A stretch of DNA of 64,000 bases from Amycolatopsis lexingtonensis. Its GTDB lineage: Bacteria; Actinomycetota; Actinomycetes; Mycobacteriales; Pseudonocardiaceae. Shown here piece by piece: positions 33,190 through 43,988 of the stretch. Position 1 is the stretch's first letter. Each line of letters starts with the position of its first letter. The notes beneath the pieces were generated by a model, which saw nothing but the letters and a program-made list of their open reading frames with translations, did not search any database and was not told the DNA's origin. Both the position numbers and the translations under genes were made by a program. The stretch spans positions 6,422,501 through 6,486,500 of the forward strand of contig NZ_JADBEG010000001.1 of the NCBI RefSeq assembly GCF_014873755.1. The letters run 5' to 3'.

Positions 33190-34167
33190 TCAGCGGCCGG
33201 CGGCGCGGGCGAGGCGTTCGGGGTAGCGCTCCCCGGCGATCGCGTCCGCGGGGGCGGCCGCCTCGATCGCGGCCAGGTCGCCGTCCGTCAGCTCCAGCGA
33301 AGCTGCCGCCACGTTCTCCTCGAGGTACTTGCGGCGCTTGGTGCCCGGGATCGGCACGACGTCCTCGCCGTGCGACTGCACCCAGGCGAGCGCGAGCTGC
33401 CCGGCGGTGACGCCCTTCTCCTCCGCCAGCTTCCGCAGCGCGTCGACGATCGCCATGTTGCGCTCGAAGTTGCCCTCGGCGAAGCGCGGCAGGCCGCGGC
33501 GCATGTCGTCGTCCGGCAGGTCCTGCACCGACTTCACCGCACCGGTCAGGAAACCCCGGCCCAGCGGCGAGAACGGCACCACGCCGACGCCGAGCTCCCG
33601 GCACGTGTCCAGGATTTCGCCCTCGATCCCCCGGGTCCACAGCGACCATTCGCTCTGCAGCGCCGTCACCGGGTGCACGGCGTGGGCGGCGCGGATCGTC
33701 GCGGCGCTCGCCTCGGAAATCCCGGCGTACCGGATCTTCCCGGCGGCCACCAGTTCGCCCAGCGCGCCCCAGGTCTCCTCGATCGGGGTGTCCGGGTCGA
33801 CGCGGTGCTGGTAGTAGAGGTCGATGTGGTCGACGCCCAGCCGCCGCAGCGACTCGTCGCAGCTCTGCTTGACGTACGCCGCGTCGCCGCGGGCCCCCAT
33901 CACGCCGTCGGTCCACACGATGCCGAACTTCGTCGCCAGCACGACCTCGTCGCGGCGGCCGGCGATGGCGCGGCCGACCAGTTCTTCGTTGTCGCCGTTC
34001 GCGTAGACGTTCGCCGTGTCCAGCAGCGTCACGCCGAGGTCGAGCGCCCGGTGGATCGTCGCGATCGACTCCTCGTCGTTGTCGCGGACGCCGTAGGCGT
34101 GGCTCATCCCCATGCAGCCCAGCCCCTGGGCACCGACTTCCAGTCCGCCGAGCTTCCTGGTCTTCAC
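33190..34167 (-). CDS. aldo/keto reductase
   Basis: NADPH-dependent carbonyl reductase of 325 residues with the AKR barrel. The catalytic Asp ([16 protein letters not shown]), Tyr (NVY), Lys (VLATKFG) and His (LYYQHRVD) are all present, as is the C-terminal cofactor segment [14 protein letters not shown]. Close to the YajO/AKR13-like group. It starts at a GTG that overlaps the MerR stop by four bases and is thus under the MerR promoter at 34573-34603. It probably detoxifies an aldehyde or ketone sensed by that regulator. Confidence 0.9.
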   Translation of the reverse strand: MKTRKLGGLEVGAQGLGCMGMSHAYGVRDNDEESIATIHRALDLGVTLLDTANVYANGDNEELVGRAIAGRRDEVVLATKFGIVWTDGVMGARGDAAYVKQSCDESLRRLGVDHIDLYYQHRVDPDTPIEETWGALGELVAAGKIRYAGISEASAATIRAAHAVHPVTALQSEWSLWTRGIEGEILDTCRELGVGVVPFSPLGRGFLTGAVKSVQDLPDDDMRRGLPRFAEGNFERNMAIVDALRKLAEEKGVTAGQLALAWVQSHGEDVVPIPGTKRRKYLEENVAAASLELTDGDLAAIEAAAPADAIAGERYPERLARAAGR

Positions 34168-34565
34168 GCGGAAATTTCCTCCCTGCCGGGTTCGATGCCG
34201 AGCACGCTGCGCTCGACCTGTGCGTAGTTGTCGATCTTGTAGTCGAGGACGTCGAGACAGCCCTGCAGCTCGGCGATCCGCTCGGCGACCGACCGCCGCT
34301 GCTCCACCAGCAGAGCCTTGCGGCGGCCCGCGCTGGCGACGCCGTGGCGGCGCAGCGACGCGTACTCGCGCATGCTCTTGATGGGCATCCCCGTGGTGCG
34401 CAGCTTGGTCAGGAAACCGAGCCAGTTCAGGTCTTCGTCCGAGTAGGCCCGGCGGCCCGCGGTGTCACGGGCGGGCGGGTCGAGCAGTTTGATGCGCTCG
34501 TAGTACCGGAGGGTGTCGATGGACAGTCCGCTACGTCGAGCGGCTTCCGCTATCGAGTAGCTCAT
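34164..34565 (-). CDS. MerR family regulator of the aldo/keto reductase
   Basis: Regulator of 133 residues with the MerR winged helix ([20 protein letters not shown], 3-22), the wing with [13 protein letters not shown] and a long dimerisation helix (about 80-115). It lacks the metal-binding cysteines of CueR/ZntR, as organic-compound and stress-responsive members do. Its own promoter carries a 22-base perfect palindrome inside a 19-base spacer, so autoregulation is nearly certain. Divergent from the TetR gene at 34650. Confidence 0.88.
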   Translation of the reverse strand: MSYSIAEAARRSGLSIDTLRYYERIKLLDPPARDTAGRRAYSDEDLNWLGFLTKLRTTGMPIKSMREYASLRRHGVASAGRRKALLVEQRRSVAERIAELQGCLDVLDYKIDNYAQVERSVLGIEPGREEISA

Positions 34566-34572
34566 GACCTCG

Positions 34573-34603
34573 ACACTACGACCTGGAGTGCACTCCAGGT
34601 CAA
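34573..34603 (-). promoter_or_regulatory. MerR-type promoter with 19-base spacer and perfect palindrome
   Basis: On the minus strand TTGACC (34598-34603) and TAGTGT (34573-34578) are separated by 19 bases. The spacer is filled by a palindrome covering 34580-34601 with core CCTGGAGTGCACTCCAGG, perfect over 22 bases. This is the classic MerR operator geometry. Confidence 0.85.
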
Positions 34604-34649
34604 CTCTTCACCCTGGTCTTTCATAACACCGTTCCGATACGCTGCGTAC

Positions 34650-35267
34650 ATGGCTCGACCCCGTACGCACGACGAAGCGCTCCGGCTGAAGCTCCTCGAC
34701 CGCGCCGGTGAGCTCATCGCCGCCGACGGGCCGAAGGCGCTTTCCCTGCGAAAGCTCGCCGCCGACGCCGGGACGTCGACCACCGCCGTGTACTCCCTCT
34801 TCGGCAGCAAACCCGATCTGGTGAACGCCCTCTACACCGAGGGCTTCCGCCGCTTCGGCGCCCGGATGGCGGGTACCGCGCTGACCGGCGACGCCGTCGA
34901 CGACCTGGTCGCGCTCGGCAGCGCCTACCGCGCCAGCGCGCTCGCCGACCCGAACCTGTACGGGATCATGTTCAGCCGGTCCGTGCCGGGGTTCGAACCC
35001 AACGAAGACGCCGAAAAACTGGCCCGCAAGACGCTGGAGCCCCTGGAGGCGGTCATCCGCCGGGCGATCGCCGACGGCGTCTTCGTCGACGTCCCGCCCG
35101 AGACGATCGCGGTCGGCTGCTGGGCCATCGTGCACGGGCTGGTGTCGCTGGAGCTGACCGGCAACCTGCCGGAGGAGTTCGACGTGACCGGCTCGTACGA
35201 GCGGGCCCTGCGCGCGAACGCCTCCGGCTGGCTGCGGCCTCAGAACAGCGGCAACGACCCCTCGTAG
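34650..35267 (+). CDS. TetR family regulator
   Basis: Regulator of 205 residues with the TetR helix-turn-helix (LSLRKLAADAGTSTTAVYSL, about 31-50) and a C-terminal domain of the TetR_C_33-like type (FGARMAG... NLYGIMFSR). The ATG at 34650 lies six bases after TACGCT (34638-34643), indicating a leaderless transcript. It shares an 84-base divergent region with the MerR gene. Its 3' end overlaps the convergent gene at 35240 by 28 bases. Target unknown. Confidence 0.85.
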   Translation: MARPRTHDEALRLKLLDRAGELIAADGPKALSLRKLAADAGTSTTAVYSLFGSKPDLVNALYTEGFRRFGARMAGTALTGDAVDDLVALGSAYRASALADPNLYGIMFSRSVPGFEPNEDAEKLARKTLEPLEAVIRRAIADGVFVDVPPETIAVGCWAIVHGLVSLELTGNLPEEFDVTGSYERALRANASGWLRPQNSGNDPS

Positions 35268-36493
35268 ACGAGCTCGTTCTTCGCGTTCCACGCCCGCACG
35301 CGCACCTTCGTCTCCGGCGTCAAGGCGATCTTCCGCGGCAGCCAGGCCAGCGCCATGCCGTCGGTGACCACCAGGTCGGCGCCGTTGGCGGCGTCGAATT
35401 CGAAGCCCGCCGAGGTCGCCGTGGCCGGCAGCGCCACCGCGACCGGCTGACGGGCTTCGCCTGCCGGGGCGCCCGACTCGGCGCCGCCGAGCGTGTTCAC
35501 CTCGAGGAGCCGCGCCGGGACTCCCCGGGCCGCCACCAGATCGGGGTACGCGCGGGCCTGCGTCTTCCCCGGCCGCCGGTAGTCCGGCTCGCGCGTGCAG
35601 ACGATCACGCGGTCGCCGCGGCGGCCCATGACCACCTGCTTGTCGCCCTCGCTCAGCAGCGGTCCCGGCCGGTAGGCGGCGGCGTCCGGGATCACCTCTT
35701 CGGCGTCGGCGAGGCAGTCGCCGAGAGCACGGCCCGCCGCCGACGTCCGGTTGGCGGGCTCCGGGCGGTCGGTCACCGCGAGCAGGGGCGCCGGGGCGGC
35801 CGGGAGGTCCACCTTCCGGGGTTGTCCCGGGCCGCCGTCGATGAGCGCGACCGCCGTCCGGTCCGGCGCGGTCCGGGTGTGGGCCACGAACTGGCGGCTG
35901 ACCGGCGAGAACTCGACGTCGCTCCCGCTGGACCCGCCGGGGGTCGACGTCGCGAGGGTCGCCTTCGGCCACGCCGGGTCCAGCACCCCGCCGACCAGCC
36001 CGGTCGCGCTGTGCAGCAGCAGCCCGGACCGGCTGCCCGGCGCGTACGCGGGCGTGGCGCCCGGGTCCGACAGCGTCACGGTGGTCGCGGTCGTCTCGCA
36101 GAACATCGGCTTGCCCGCGGCGGTGGCCGCGACCACGGCGTCCCCTTCGAGCTCCTCGGTGAGCAGCGGGACCCACTCCGCGCGCGTCGGCACCCGGTCG
36201 GTCTTGCCGGCCGCCGCTACCGCGGCCCAGCACCGGTCGAGCGCCGTCGTCGCGAGCTTGCCGTCGAGCGTCGGGCCACCGGTCACCGCGGGCGCCACTT
36301 CGGCGGGCTGCCGCAGCTGCCGCGTCACGACGACCGCGCCGGCGGCCAGGACGAGCACCGCGGCCGCGGCGGCGTACCAGACGTGCTTGGACCGCGCGGG
36401 TTTCCCGGTGCCCGCGCGGACTTCCGCACGCAGCCGGTCGCGGACGTCGGCGGGCAGCGCGCGCCGCGGCGGCAGGCCGAGGTCGTCGCTCAT
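35240..36493 (-). CDS. membrane-anchored partner of an ECF sigma factor
   Basis: Protein of 417 residues with a short basic cytoplasmic N-terminus (about 1-37), one membrane helix (about 38-57) and a large extracytoplasmic domain of about 360 residues containing at least three cysteines. It overlaps the upstream sigma factor gene by four bases (ATGA). Such pairs often are sigma and anti-sigma, but no zinc-binding HxxxCxxC motif is seen and the cytoplasmic part is small, so this role is inferred from context only. Confidence 0.6.
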   Translation of the reverse strand: MSDDLGLPPRRALPADVRDRLRAEVRAGTGKPARSKHVWYAAAAAVLVLAAGAVVVTRQLRQPAEVAPAVTGGPTLDGKLATTALDRCWAAVAAAGKTDRVPTRAEWVPLLTEELEGDAVVAATAAGKPMFCETTATTVTLSDPGATPAYAPGSRSGLLLHSATGLVGGVLDPAWPKATLATSTPGGSSGSDVEFSPVSRQFVAHTRTAPDRTAVALIDGGPGQPRKVDLPAAPAPLLAVTDRPEPANRTSAAGRALGDCLADAEEVIPDAAAYRPGPLLSEGDKQVVMGRRGDRVIVCTREPDYRRPGKTQARAYPDLVAARGVPARLLEVNTLGGAESGAPAGEARQPVAVALPATATSAGFEFDAANGADLVVTDGMALAWLPRKIALTPETKVRVRAWNAKNELVYEGSLPLF

Positions 36494-37059
36494 TTCTCCT
36501 CCAGCAGGGTGCGCAGCCGGGCACGGGCCCGGGACAGGTGGGCGCGGACGGTCACTTCCGCGACGGCGAGCAACGCGGCGGCGTCGGCGGTGCCGAGGTC
36601 GCCGAGCAGGCACAGCTCGACGACCGTGCGCTGCGCCTTCGGCAGCGTCCGCACGGCTTCGACGACCTCGCGCAGCCGCCGCTCGCCGTCGAGCCGCTCG
36701 GCCACGGCGTCGGCGTGGTCGGACACCACCGGCGGGTCCGGGATCTTCCGGAGCAGCAGCCGCCGCCGTCTCGCGCCGCGGTACTCGTCGCGGGCGGCGT
36801 TGCCGGCCACCGTGTAGAGCCAGGGCAAGGCGCTGTCCCGCACGAGCGTGACGTCGGCACGGCGGCGCCACGCGGTCAGGAACGTGTTCGAGGTCAGGTC
36901 TTCGGCGGCGGCCCAGGAGCCGGTCAGCCGGTAGGCGTGGTTCCAGACGGCTTCCGCGTGCCGCTCGAAGAGCTCGCCGAAAGCCGTTTCGTCGCCGTCG
37001 GCCGCCCGGCCCCACAGGGCCCGATCACCCACCGGTACCCCCGTCGTATGGCTGGTCAC
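36490..37059 (-). CDS. ECF-type RNA polymerase sigma factor
   Basis: Sigma factor of 189 residues. Region 2 (about 20-95) contains FGELFERHAEAVWNHAYRLTG and the -10-recognition LPWLYTVAGNAARDEYRGARRRR. Region 4 (about 125-185) has LRTLPKAQRTVVELCLLGDLGTADAA with the helix-turn-helix. It starts at a GTG (37059) and is coupled to a membrane protein that may control it. No target promoter could be assigned. Confidence 0.88.
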   Translation of the reverse strand: MTSHTTGVPVGDRALWGRAADGDETAFGELFERHAEAVWNHAYRLTGSWAAAEDLTSNTFLTAWRRRADVTLVRDSALPWLYTVAGNAARDEYRGARRRRLLLRKIPDPPVVSDHADAVAERLDGERRLREVVEAVRTLPKAQRTVVELCLLGDLGTADAAALLAVAEVTVRAHLSRARARLRTLLEEK

Positions 37060-37092
37060 ACCCTTCAGTGGCCGGCACCGGACGGGACGTTG

Positions 37093-38061
37093 CTATTCGT
37101 TCTCCGGGAACCGGGCATCCGTCAGGTCGATGTCCTGGTGTTCGCCGCCCTCGAAGTCGGTTTCGCCCTCGAACCGCGCGCGGGTCAGCTCGAACCGGCC
37201 GCCCGAGCGGACCCGGGTGAACCGGGCGAACGCGCCGAAGCGCGCCCAGGTGAAGAACGCGCCCTCCGCGAAAACCGACTGGTCGAAGTTCACCGCCGAG
37301 GTGAACTCCGCGCCGAAGAACCCCGCCCGGCGGGTGAAGGTCGTGCCGCGGATGTGCACCGCGCCGACGAACCTGGCCCGGCTGAAGTCCGCGGCGGCCA
37401 GCGTGCAGCCGCTGAGCCGGAAGTCGACGAGGGTGGCCCGCTGCAGGTCGATCGCCATCCCGGCCCAGTAGGCGGGTTCGTCGTGGGTCAGGTGGGTCTT
37501 GAGCAGTTCCTGCGCGGCCAGGCGGACCTGCAGCTCGCTCTCGTCGTAGTCGGCCGGCCCGAGGTCGGCGGTGCCCTTCAGGCCTCTTTCCGGGCTGTCG
37601 AACGGCATCCGCAGGTAGGCGCACAGGACGTTGACGATCGTCTGGCGCTGCCTCGGGTTGTCCTGCCCCAGCCGCTCCAGCGCGTACAGCCCGCCGAGCC
37701 GGACCGGCGCCTTGTCGCTGCCGAGCTGTTCGACGGCCTTCGTGTACAGCTCGGTGACCCGCCGCTCCTCGAGGTCCCGCTCGGTCACGGCGGCGACGCG
37801 GGTGGTCTCGGCCAGCTGCAGTTCCAGGGTGCGCTGGCGGCGCGTCGCGAGCCACAGCGCGAACACGCCGCCCGCGCCCGCGCCGACGCCGAACGCCGTC
37901 TTGACCGCGTCGATGCGCACCGGCGCGGTCGGCTCCCCGGACCAGGCTAGGAACAGCCACAGCAGCCCGGCGGTGACGGCCGCGACCGCGACCGCGGTCA
38001 CGGCGATCCACCGCCACTTCAGGACCGGCAACGGCTCAGACGGCGCCGTACTGGCGGTCAC
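37093..38061 (-). CDS. pentapeptide-repeat membrane protein
   Basis: Protein of 322 residues. Two membrane helices (about 17-40 and 54-69) precede a charged coiled-coil-like segment ([20 protein letters not shown]). A helical region follows, then a C-terminal series of pentapeptide repeats with Phe or Leu every fifth residue ([11 protein letters not shown]..., FFGAEF, FDQSVF, FTWARF; about 225-310). Such proteins fold as right-handed beta helices; function unknown. The GTG start lies 26 bases inside the 3' end of upp. Confidence 0.75.
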   Translation of the reverse strand: MTASTAPSEPLPVLKWRWIAVTAVAVAAVTAGLLWLFLAWSGEPTAPVRIDAVKTAFGVGAGAGGVFALWLATRRQRTLELQLAETTRVAAVTERDLEERRVTELYTKAVEQLGSDKAPVRLGGLYALERLGQDNPRQRQTIVNVLCAYLRMPFDSPERGLKGTADLGPADYDESELQVRLAAQELLKTHLTHDEPAYWAGMAIDLQRATLVDFRLSGCTLAAADFSRARFVGAVHIRGTTFTRRAGFFGAEFTSAVNFDQSVFAEGAFFTWARFGAFARFTRVRSGGRFELTRARFEGETDFEGGEHQDIDLTDARFPENE

Positions 38062-38659
38062 CGGCGTCGCCGAGACCCGGCACGATGAAGCCCGAGTCGT
38101 TGAGGCGCTCGTCGATGCTGGCGGTGACGACGCGGACCGGCAGGCCGGTCTTTTCCAGGTGCGCCAGGCCTTCCGGCGCGGCGAGCGCGCAGATGGCCGT
38201 GACGTCGTCGGCGCCGCGGTCGGTGAGCAGCCGGATCGTGTACTCCATCGAGCCGCCGGTGGCGAGCATCGGGTCGAGCACCAGGACCGGCCGGTCGGCG
38301 AGCGACTCCGGCAGCGACTCGAGGTACGGCGTCGGCTTGAGCGTCTCCTCGTCGCGCGCGAGGCCGACGAAGCCCATCTGCGCGTCCGGGATCAGCTTGT
38401 GCGCCTGGTCGGCCATGCCCAGCCCGGCCCGCAGCACCGGCACCAGCAGCGGCGGCTTCGCCAGCTTGAAGCCGTCGGTGCGCGCGACCGGCGTGTGGAT
38501 CCGCTCGGTCTTCACCGGGACGTCGCGCGTGGCTTCGTAGACCAGCATGACGGTCAGCTCGTGCAGCGCGGCCCGGAACGCGGCGCTGTCGGTGCGCGCG
38601 TCGCGCATCGTGGAGAGCCGGGCCTTCGCGAGGGGGTGGTCGACGACGTGCACATCCAT
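38036..38659 (-). CDS. upp: uracil phosphoribosyltransferase
   Basis: Salvage enzyme of 207 residues making UMP from uracil and PRPP. It has the substrate segment [10 protein letters not shown], the PRPP loop [11 protein letters not shown] (about 123-133) and the C-terminal uracil-binding [12 protein letters not shown]. The start could be an ATG at 38668, but I prefer 38659, because TAGATT on the minus strand (38667-38672) lies seven bases upstream as in other leaderless genes here. Position after pmmB agrees with M. tuberculosis upp (Rv3309c). Confidence 0.94.
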   Translation of the reverse strand: MDVHVVDHPLAKARLSTMRDARTDSAAFRAALHELTVMLVYEATRDVPVKTERIHTPVARTDGFKLAKPPLLVPVLRAGLGMADQAHKLIPDAQMGFVGLARDEETLKPTPYLESLPESLADRPVLVLDPMLATGGSMEYTIRLLTDRGADDVTAICALAAPEGLAHLEKTGLPVRVVTASIDERLNDSGFIVPGLGDAGDRQYGAV

Positions 38660-38664
38660 GCGGG

Positions 38665-39087
38665 TCAATCTAGCCGTTTCGCGAAGCTCTTCACCCAGCC
38701 GCGCTGCCAGGGAGTTTCGACGGCTCGTTCGTTGTAGTGCTCACGCACCCAGGCGACGGCTTCGCCGGCGGGGACGCCGGAGAGGATCGCCAGGCAGGCC
38801 ATCACGGTGCCGGTGCGGCCCGCGCCGCCGTAACAGGCAACCTCGACGGTTTCGGTCTTGGCTCGTTCGTGGAGGGCCTTGATCTTTTCGCGGGCGTCCT
38901 GTGGGTTCGCCGGCAGCAGGAAGTCGGGCCAGGTGACCCATTCGTGCGGCCAGGTGATGCCCCCGCCGTACTTGCGCCGCAGCCGGCTCGTCCCCAGGTA
39001 GAGACCGAAATCCGGGTCGGGCCCGTCGGGTTTCGGGCGGCCGAGCCCGCGGCCGCGGACCTCGACGCCGTCGGGAAAACGCACCAT
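38665..39087 (-). CDS. dual-specificity protein tyrosine phosphatase-like protein
   Basis: Cytosolic phosphatase-fold protein of 140 residues. The catalytic loop CX5R is CYGGAGRTG (Cys85 to Arg91) and a WPD loop (Trp53, Pro54, Asp55) supplies the general acid, so it should be active. The substrate may be a phosphoprotein or small phosphate ester. It ends six bases before the upp start on the same strand and the upp promoter lies in its last codons. Confidence 0.82.
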   Translation of the reverse strand: MVRFPDGVEVRGRGLGRPKPDGPDPDFGLYLGTSRLRRKYGGGITWPHEWVTWPDFLLPANPQDAREKIKALHERAKTETVEVACYGGAGRTGTVMACLAILSGVPAGEAVAWVREHYNERAVETPWQRGWVKSFAKRLD

Positions 39088-39148
39088 CGGAGCAGTGTCC
39101 TCCAGAAGGTGGACACGGAGGGTGGTTTTCGCCGATAAGCTGCGCCGG

Positions 39149-39787
39149 GTGAGCGAACTGACGCCCGACCAGATGCGGGCCTCCGACGCCGACCGCGAGC
39201 GCGTCGCCCAGGTGCTGCACAACGCCCTCGCGGAAGGGCGGATCACGGTGAACGAACTCGAAGAACGCCTGTCGACGGTCTACGCGGCGAAGACCGTCGG
39301 CGACCTCAAACCGGTGACGGTGGACCTGCCCACGTCGTCGGGCGTCATCGAGCCGGCCACTTCCCGCGCGCTGGGCTTCCCGGACCAGCGCATCGGCGGC
39401 TACGCGGGCTCCCCGGTGTCGATCGGCGTGATGTCGGGAGCGGTCCGCAAGGGCAGCTGGGTCCTGCCCCCGCAGCACACGAGCTTCGCCTTCTGGGGCG
39501 GCGCGGAGATCGACCTGCGCCAGGCGAGGTTCGCGGACAAGCACTGCACGATCACGGCGATCGCGATCATGGGCGGCATCCAGATCACGGTCCCGGACGA
39601 CATCAACGTCGACGTGACGGGCATCGGCTTCATGGGCGGGTTCGTGCTGGAGGACAAGTCGGGCGCGCCACCGGCACCCCCGACGGCACCTACGGTGAAG
39701 ATCAACGGGCTGGGGTTCTGGGGCGGGGTCGTGGTGTACCGGCGGCCGGCCCAGCGGGTGGACCCACCGCGGATCGAGCAGGGCTGA
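39149..39787 (+). CDS. DUF1707 domain protein
   Basis: Protein of 212 residues. The N-terminal DUF1707 domain (about 5-57; MRASDADRERVAQVLHNALAEGRI... ERLSTVYAAKT) is common in actinobacteria. The C-terminal part (about 90-200) is a beta-rich domain with repeated GG turns (FWGGAEIDLR, IMGGIQITVP, FMGGFVL, FWGGVVVY) like the LiaF/toastrack domain. No membrane segment is seen. The GTG at 39149 follows TAAGCT (39136-39141) by seven bases, so it is probably leaderless. Confidence 0.82.
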   Translation: MSELTPDQMRASDADRERVAQVLHNALAEGRITVNELEERLSTVYAAKTVGDLKPVTVDLPTSSGVIEPATSRALGFPDQRIGGYAGSPVSIGVMSGAVRKGSWVLPPQHTSFAFWGGAEIDLRQARFADKHCTITAIAIMGGIQITVPDDINVDVTGIGFMGGFVLEDKSGAPPAPPTAPTVKINGLGFWGGVVVYRRPAQRVDPPRIEQG

Positions 39788-39790
39788 CGT

Positions 39791-40363
39791 TCAGAGCAGC
39801 TTGGCGAGGTCGACGTTCACCGTGAAGGGATCGGTCACGGTGAACGGCCCGTCGTGCACGGCCGCGGACGCGTAGGTCTTAGTGGTGGGGTCGAGCTGGT
39901 AGCGGAAGACGCGGAGCTTGTCCGGGTCGTCGGTGTTTTCGACGCGCCAGAAGTGCTGGATGCCGCCGGCCGCGTACTCGCCGGGCTTGTCGATCTGGTC
40001 AGCGGTGACCGAGCCGGGTGACATGACCTCGACCACGAGGGCACAGTGTTCGGACTTGAGCACCGCGTCGCTCGGCAAAGCCGAGCTGTAGACCACAACG
40101 TCCGGGCGGCGGTTCAGCAAAGGCACGTCACGTAGCCGGAGATCGACGTCGGTGGCCACTTCCAGGCCGGGCCCGCATGCCGCCTCGAGCACGTTCGCCA
40201 GCCTCCTGGCGAAGATCTGGTGCGGGCGGCGAGGTGCCGGGTTCACGACGATTGCTCCATCAACGATCTCGATACGACGACAGACTTCTTCTGGCAACGC
40301 ATCGTAATCATCAGCGCTCAACCCTGCGGACGGCAAGTCCATCCAGTCCGGCAGAGCGGTCAT
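39791..40363 (-). CDS. Uma2/DUF820 family PD-(D/E)XK-like protein
   Basis: Protein of 190 residues of the Uma2 family, an expanded restriction-endonuclease-like fold. The PD-(D/E)XK core is visible as RRPDVVVYSS (about 99-108) and LVVEVMSPGS (about 123-132), preceded by the conserved VDGAIVVNPAP. The family is frequent in actinobacteria and cyanobacteria; its biological role is unclear. The ATG at 40363 is preceded by AGGAGTTGGG. Confidence 0.82.
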   Translation of the reverse strand: MTALPDWMDLPSAGLSADDYDALPEEVCRRIEIVDGAIVVNPAPRRPHQIFARRLANVLEAACGPGLEVATDVDLRLRDVPLLNRRPDVVVYSSALPSDAVLKSEHCALVVEVMSPGSVTADQIDKPGEYAAGGIQHFWRVENTDDPDKLRVFRYQLDPTTKTYASAAVHDGPFTVTDPFTVNVDLAKLL

Positions 40364-40538
40364 CCCAACTCCTCTGTGAGTACCTCTAATCGTCCGCCGA
40401 ATTGTGCCACAAATACCGCCACACTTGTTGCGTTTCACCCTCGCCACCTCACATGAGCTGGGGTTTCGCGACACTCACCCGGTGGCCGTCCAACGACAGA
40501 CATGATGCCGGGCCACTCCCCCGATCGACTTTGAAATC

Positions 40539-40585
40539 GTCACGCCTGCGTGACACAGCCGACCAATTACGTCACACCGGGTGAC
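40539..40585 (+). promoter_or_regulatory. paired GTCAC/GTGAC inverted repeats upstream of deoC
   Basis: GTCACGC (40539-40545) is inverted as GCGTGAC (40548-40554), and GTCAC (40571-40575) as GTGAC (40581-40585). The two dyads are centred 31-32 bases apart, about three helical turns, so one regulator could occupy both. They lie upstream of the deoC -10 element. Confidence 0.5.
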
Positions 40586-40622
40586 CGTCAGTCGGGCGCC
40601 GCGCGCTGTCGTACCCGCCGCC

Positions 40623-40628
40623 TAGACT
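40623..40628 (+). promoter_or_regulatory. deoC -10 element
   Basis: TAGACT lies seven bases before the deoC ATG with no ribosome site in between, indicating a leaderless transcript. Confidence 0.5.
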
Positions 40629-40635
40629 CAGGCGC

Positions 40636-41609
40636 ATGACAGCCACGACCAGCACGTCAGCGGCGCCGGCCACCCCGGCACCGCTGGCGGACGCGACTCG
40701 CGACGACGCGAGCCTGCGCCGCTTCCTGCTCGGGCTGCCCGGTGTCGACCAGGTCGGCGTCGAGCAGCGCGCGGCGGGCCTCGGCACGCGCAGCATCAAG
40801 AAGGACGCCAAGCGGTGGGCCATCGACACCGCCATCTCCATGGTCGACCTGACCACGCTGGAGGGCGCCGACACCCGCGGCAAGGTCCGGGCGCTGGCCG
40901 CGAAGGCCGTCCGCCCCGACCCGGAACGCCAGGACACCCCGCGCGTCGCCGCCGTCTGCGTGTACCCGGACATGGTCGCCACCGCCGTCGAGGCGCTCCA
41001 GGGCAGCGGCGTGCACGTCGCGAGCGTCGCCACCGGCTTCCCCGCCGGGCGCACCAGCCGCGAGATCAAGCTGGCCGACACCAAGATCGCCGTCGACGCG
41101 GGCGCGCACGAGGTCGACATGGTGATCGACCGCGGCGCCTTCCTCGAAGGCCGCTACATGGCCGTCTTCGAAGAGATCCAGGCCATCAAACAGGCCTGCG
41201 GCGACGCCCACCTCAAGGTCATCCTCGAGACCGGCGAGCTGGCGACCTACGACAACGTGCGGCGCGCGTCGTGGCTGGCGCTGCTGGCCGGCGGCGACTT
41301 CATCAAGACCTCCACCGGCAAGGTCTCCCCCGCGGCGACGCTGCCGGTCACCCACATCATGCTGCAGGCCGTCCACGACTGGCACGCGCAGACCGGCGAG
41401 CTGCGCGGCGTCAAGCCCGCCGGCGGCATCCGGACCACGAAGGACGCGATCAAGTACCTCGTCGCCGTGCACGAGGTCGCCGGCGAGCAGTGGCTGGTCC
41501 CGGACCTGTTCCGCTTCGGCGCGTCCAGCCTGCTCAACGACCTGCTGCTGCAGCGCCGCACCCAGGTGGACGGCCACTACAGCGGCCCCGACTACGTGAC
41601 GGTGGACTG

Positions 41610-41610
<1 letters not shown>
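40636..41610 (+). CDS. deoC: deoxyribose-phosphate aldolase
   Basis: Class I aldolase of 324 residues cleaving 2-deoxyribose-5-phosphate to glyceraldehyde-3-phosphate and acetaldehyde, the last step of deoxynucleoside breakdown. The Schiff-base lysine is in FIKTSTGK (about 217-224), with VCVYPDM and EVDMVIDRGA earlier. It has an N-terminal extension of about 60 residues relative to the E. coli enzyme. It is followed at one-base overlap by two aldehyde dehydrogenase genes, which would oxidise the acetaldehyde. Confidence 0.94.
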
Positions 41611-43035
<1,425 letters not shown>

Positions 43036-43043
<8 letters not shown>

Positions 43044-43902
43044 CCGGATTTCCGTCGCGAAGACGTACAAGCTCTACATCGGCGGCAAGTTCCCGCGTTC
43101 GGAGTCCGGCCGGGTGTACCCGGTGACGGACACCAAGGGCAAGTTCCTGGCGAACGCGGCACACGCGTCCCGCAAGGACGTCCGCGACGCGGTGGTGGCG
43201 GCCCGCAAGGCGTTCCCGGGCTGGTCTGCGGCGACGGCGTACAACCGCGGCCAGGTGCTCTACCGGGTGGCCGAGGTCCTGGAGGGCCGCCGCGACCAGT
43301 TCGTCGCGGAGGTCTCGGCGTCCGAAGGCCTGGCAGCGAAGAAGGCGGAGTCCATTGTGGACGCGGCCATCGACCGCTGGGTCTGGTACGCGGGCTGGAC
43401 GGACAAGATCGCGACGGTCCTCGGTGCGGCGAACCCGGTGGCGGGCCCGTACTTCTCGTTCACCGTCCCGGAGCCGACCGGCGTGGTGGGCATCCTGGCC
43501 CCGCAGGGCTCGTCCCTGCTGGGCCTGGTGGAGGTCCTGGCCCCGGTCCTGGCCACCGGCTCGACGGCGGTGGTGGTCTCCAGCGCGGAGCGGCCGTTGC
43601 CGGCGATCACGCTGTCGGAGGTCCTGGCAACCTCGGACGTCCCGGGCGGCGTGGCGAACATCCTGACGGGCCACGCGTCGGAGCTGGGCCCGTGGCTGGC
43701 TTCGCACGGCGACGTGAACGCCCTGGACCCGACGGGTGCGGCCCCGGCGGACCGCCCGGGCCTGGCCCGCGAAGCGGCGAACACGGTGAAGCGGGTCCTG
43801 ACGGTCCCGGAGGCCGAGCCGGACTGGACGGCGGCGCCGGACCTGACCCGGCTGCGGCGGTACTTGGAGGCGAAGACGGTCTGGCACACGCTGGGCGTCT
43901 GA
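43036..43902 (+). CDS. aldehyde dehydrogenase-like protein lacking the catalytic domain
   Basis: Protein of 288 residues that matches the first half of the aldehyde dehydrogenase fold (YIGGKFPRSESG near the start, VPEPTGVVGILAPQGSS in the cofactor region) but ends before any catalytic Cys segment. The oxyanion PWNF motif is replaced by APQG. The gene shows no frameshift remains, is codon-biased like its neighbours and is coupled to the complete enzyme gene, so it is probably a conserved non-catalytic partner rather than a pseudogene. I recall deoC followed by a full and a short dehydrogenase in other actinobacteria. Confidence 0.75.
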
Positions 43903-43915
43903 GTTCCCACAGGGA

Positions 43916-43942
43916 GGCCACCACCCGGTCCGGGTGGTGGCC
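43916..43942 (+). terminator. terminator of the deoC operon
   Basis: GGCCACCACC and GGTGGTGGCC pair around a CGGTCCG loop, 14 bases after the last stop codon. The hairpin is very stable; only TTCC follows it. Confidence 0.65.
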
Positions 43943-43988
43943 TTCCGACGCTATGCTCCCGAGCGAGTACTCAGAGTAGGGGGAGCGC

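Noticed and set aside
34991-35001. GGTTCGAACCC resembling a tRNA T-loop
   Set aside because: It is in frame within the TetR gene (GFEPN), the flanking bases do not pair as a T-stem, and no acceptor, D or anticodon arm can be built around it.
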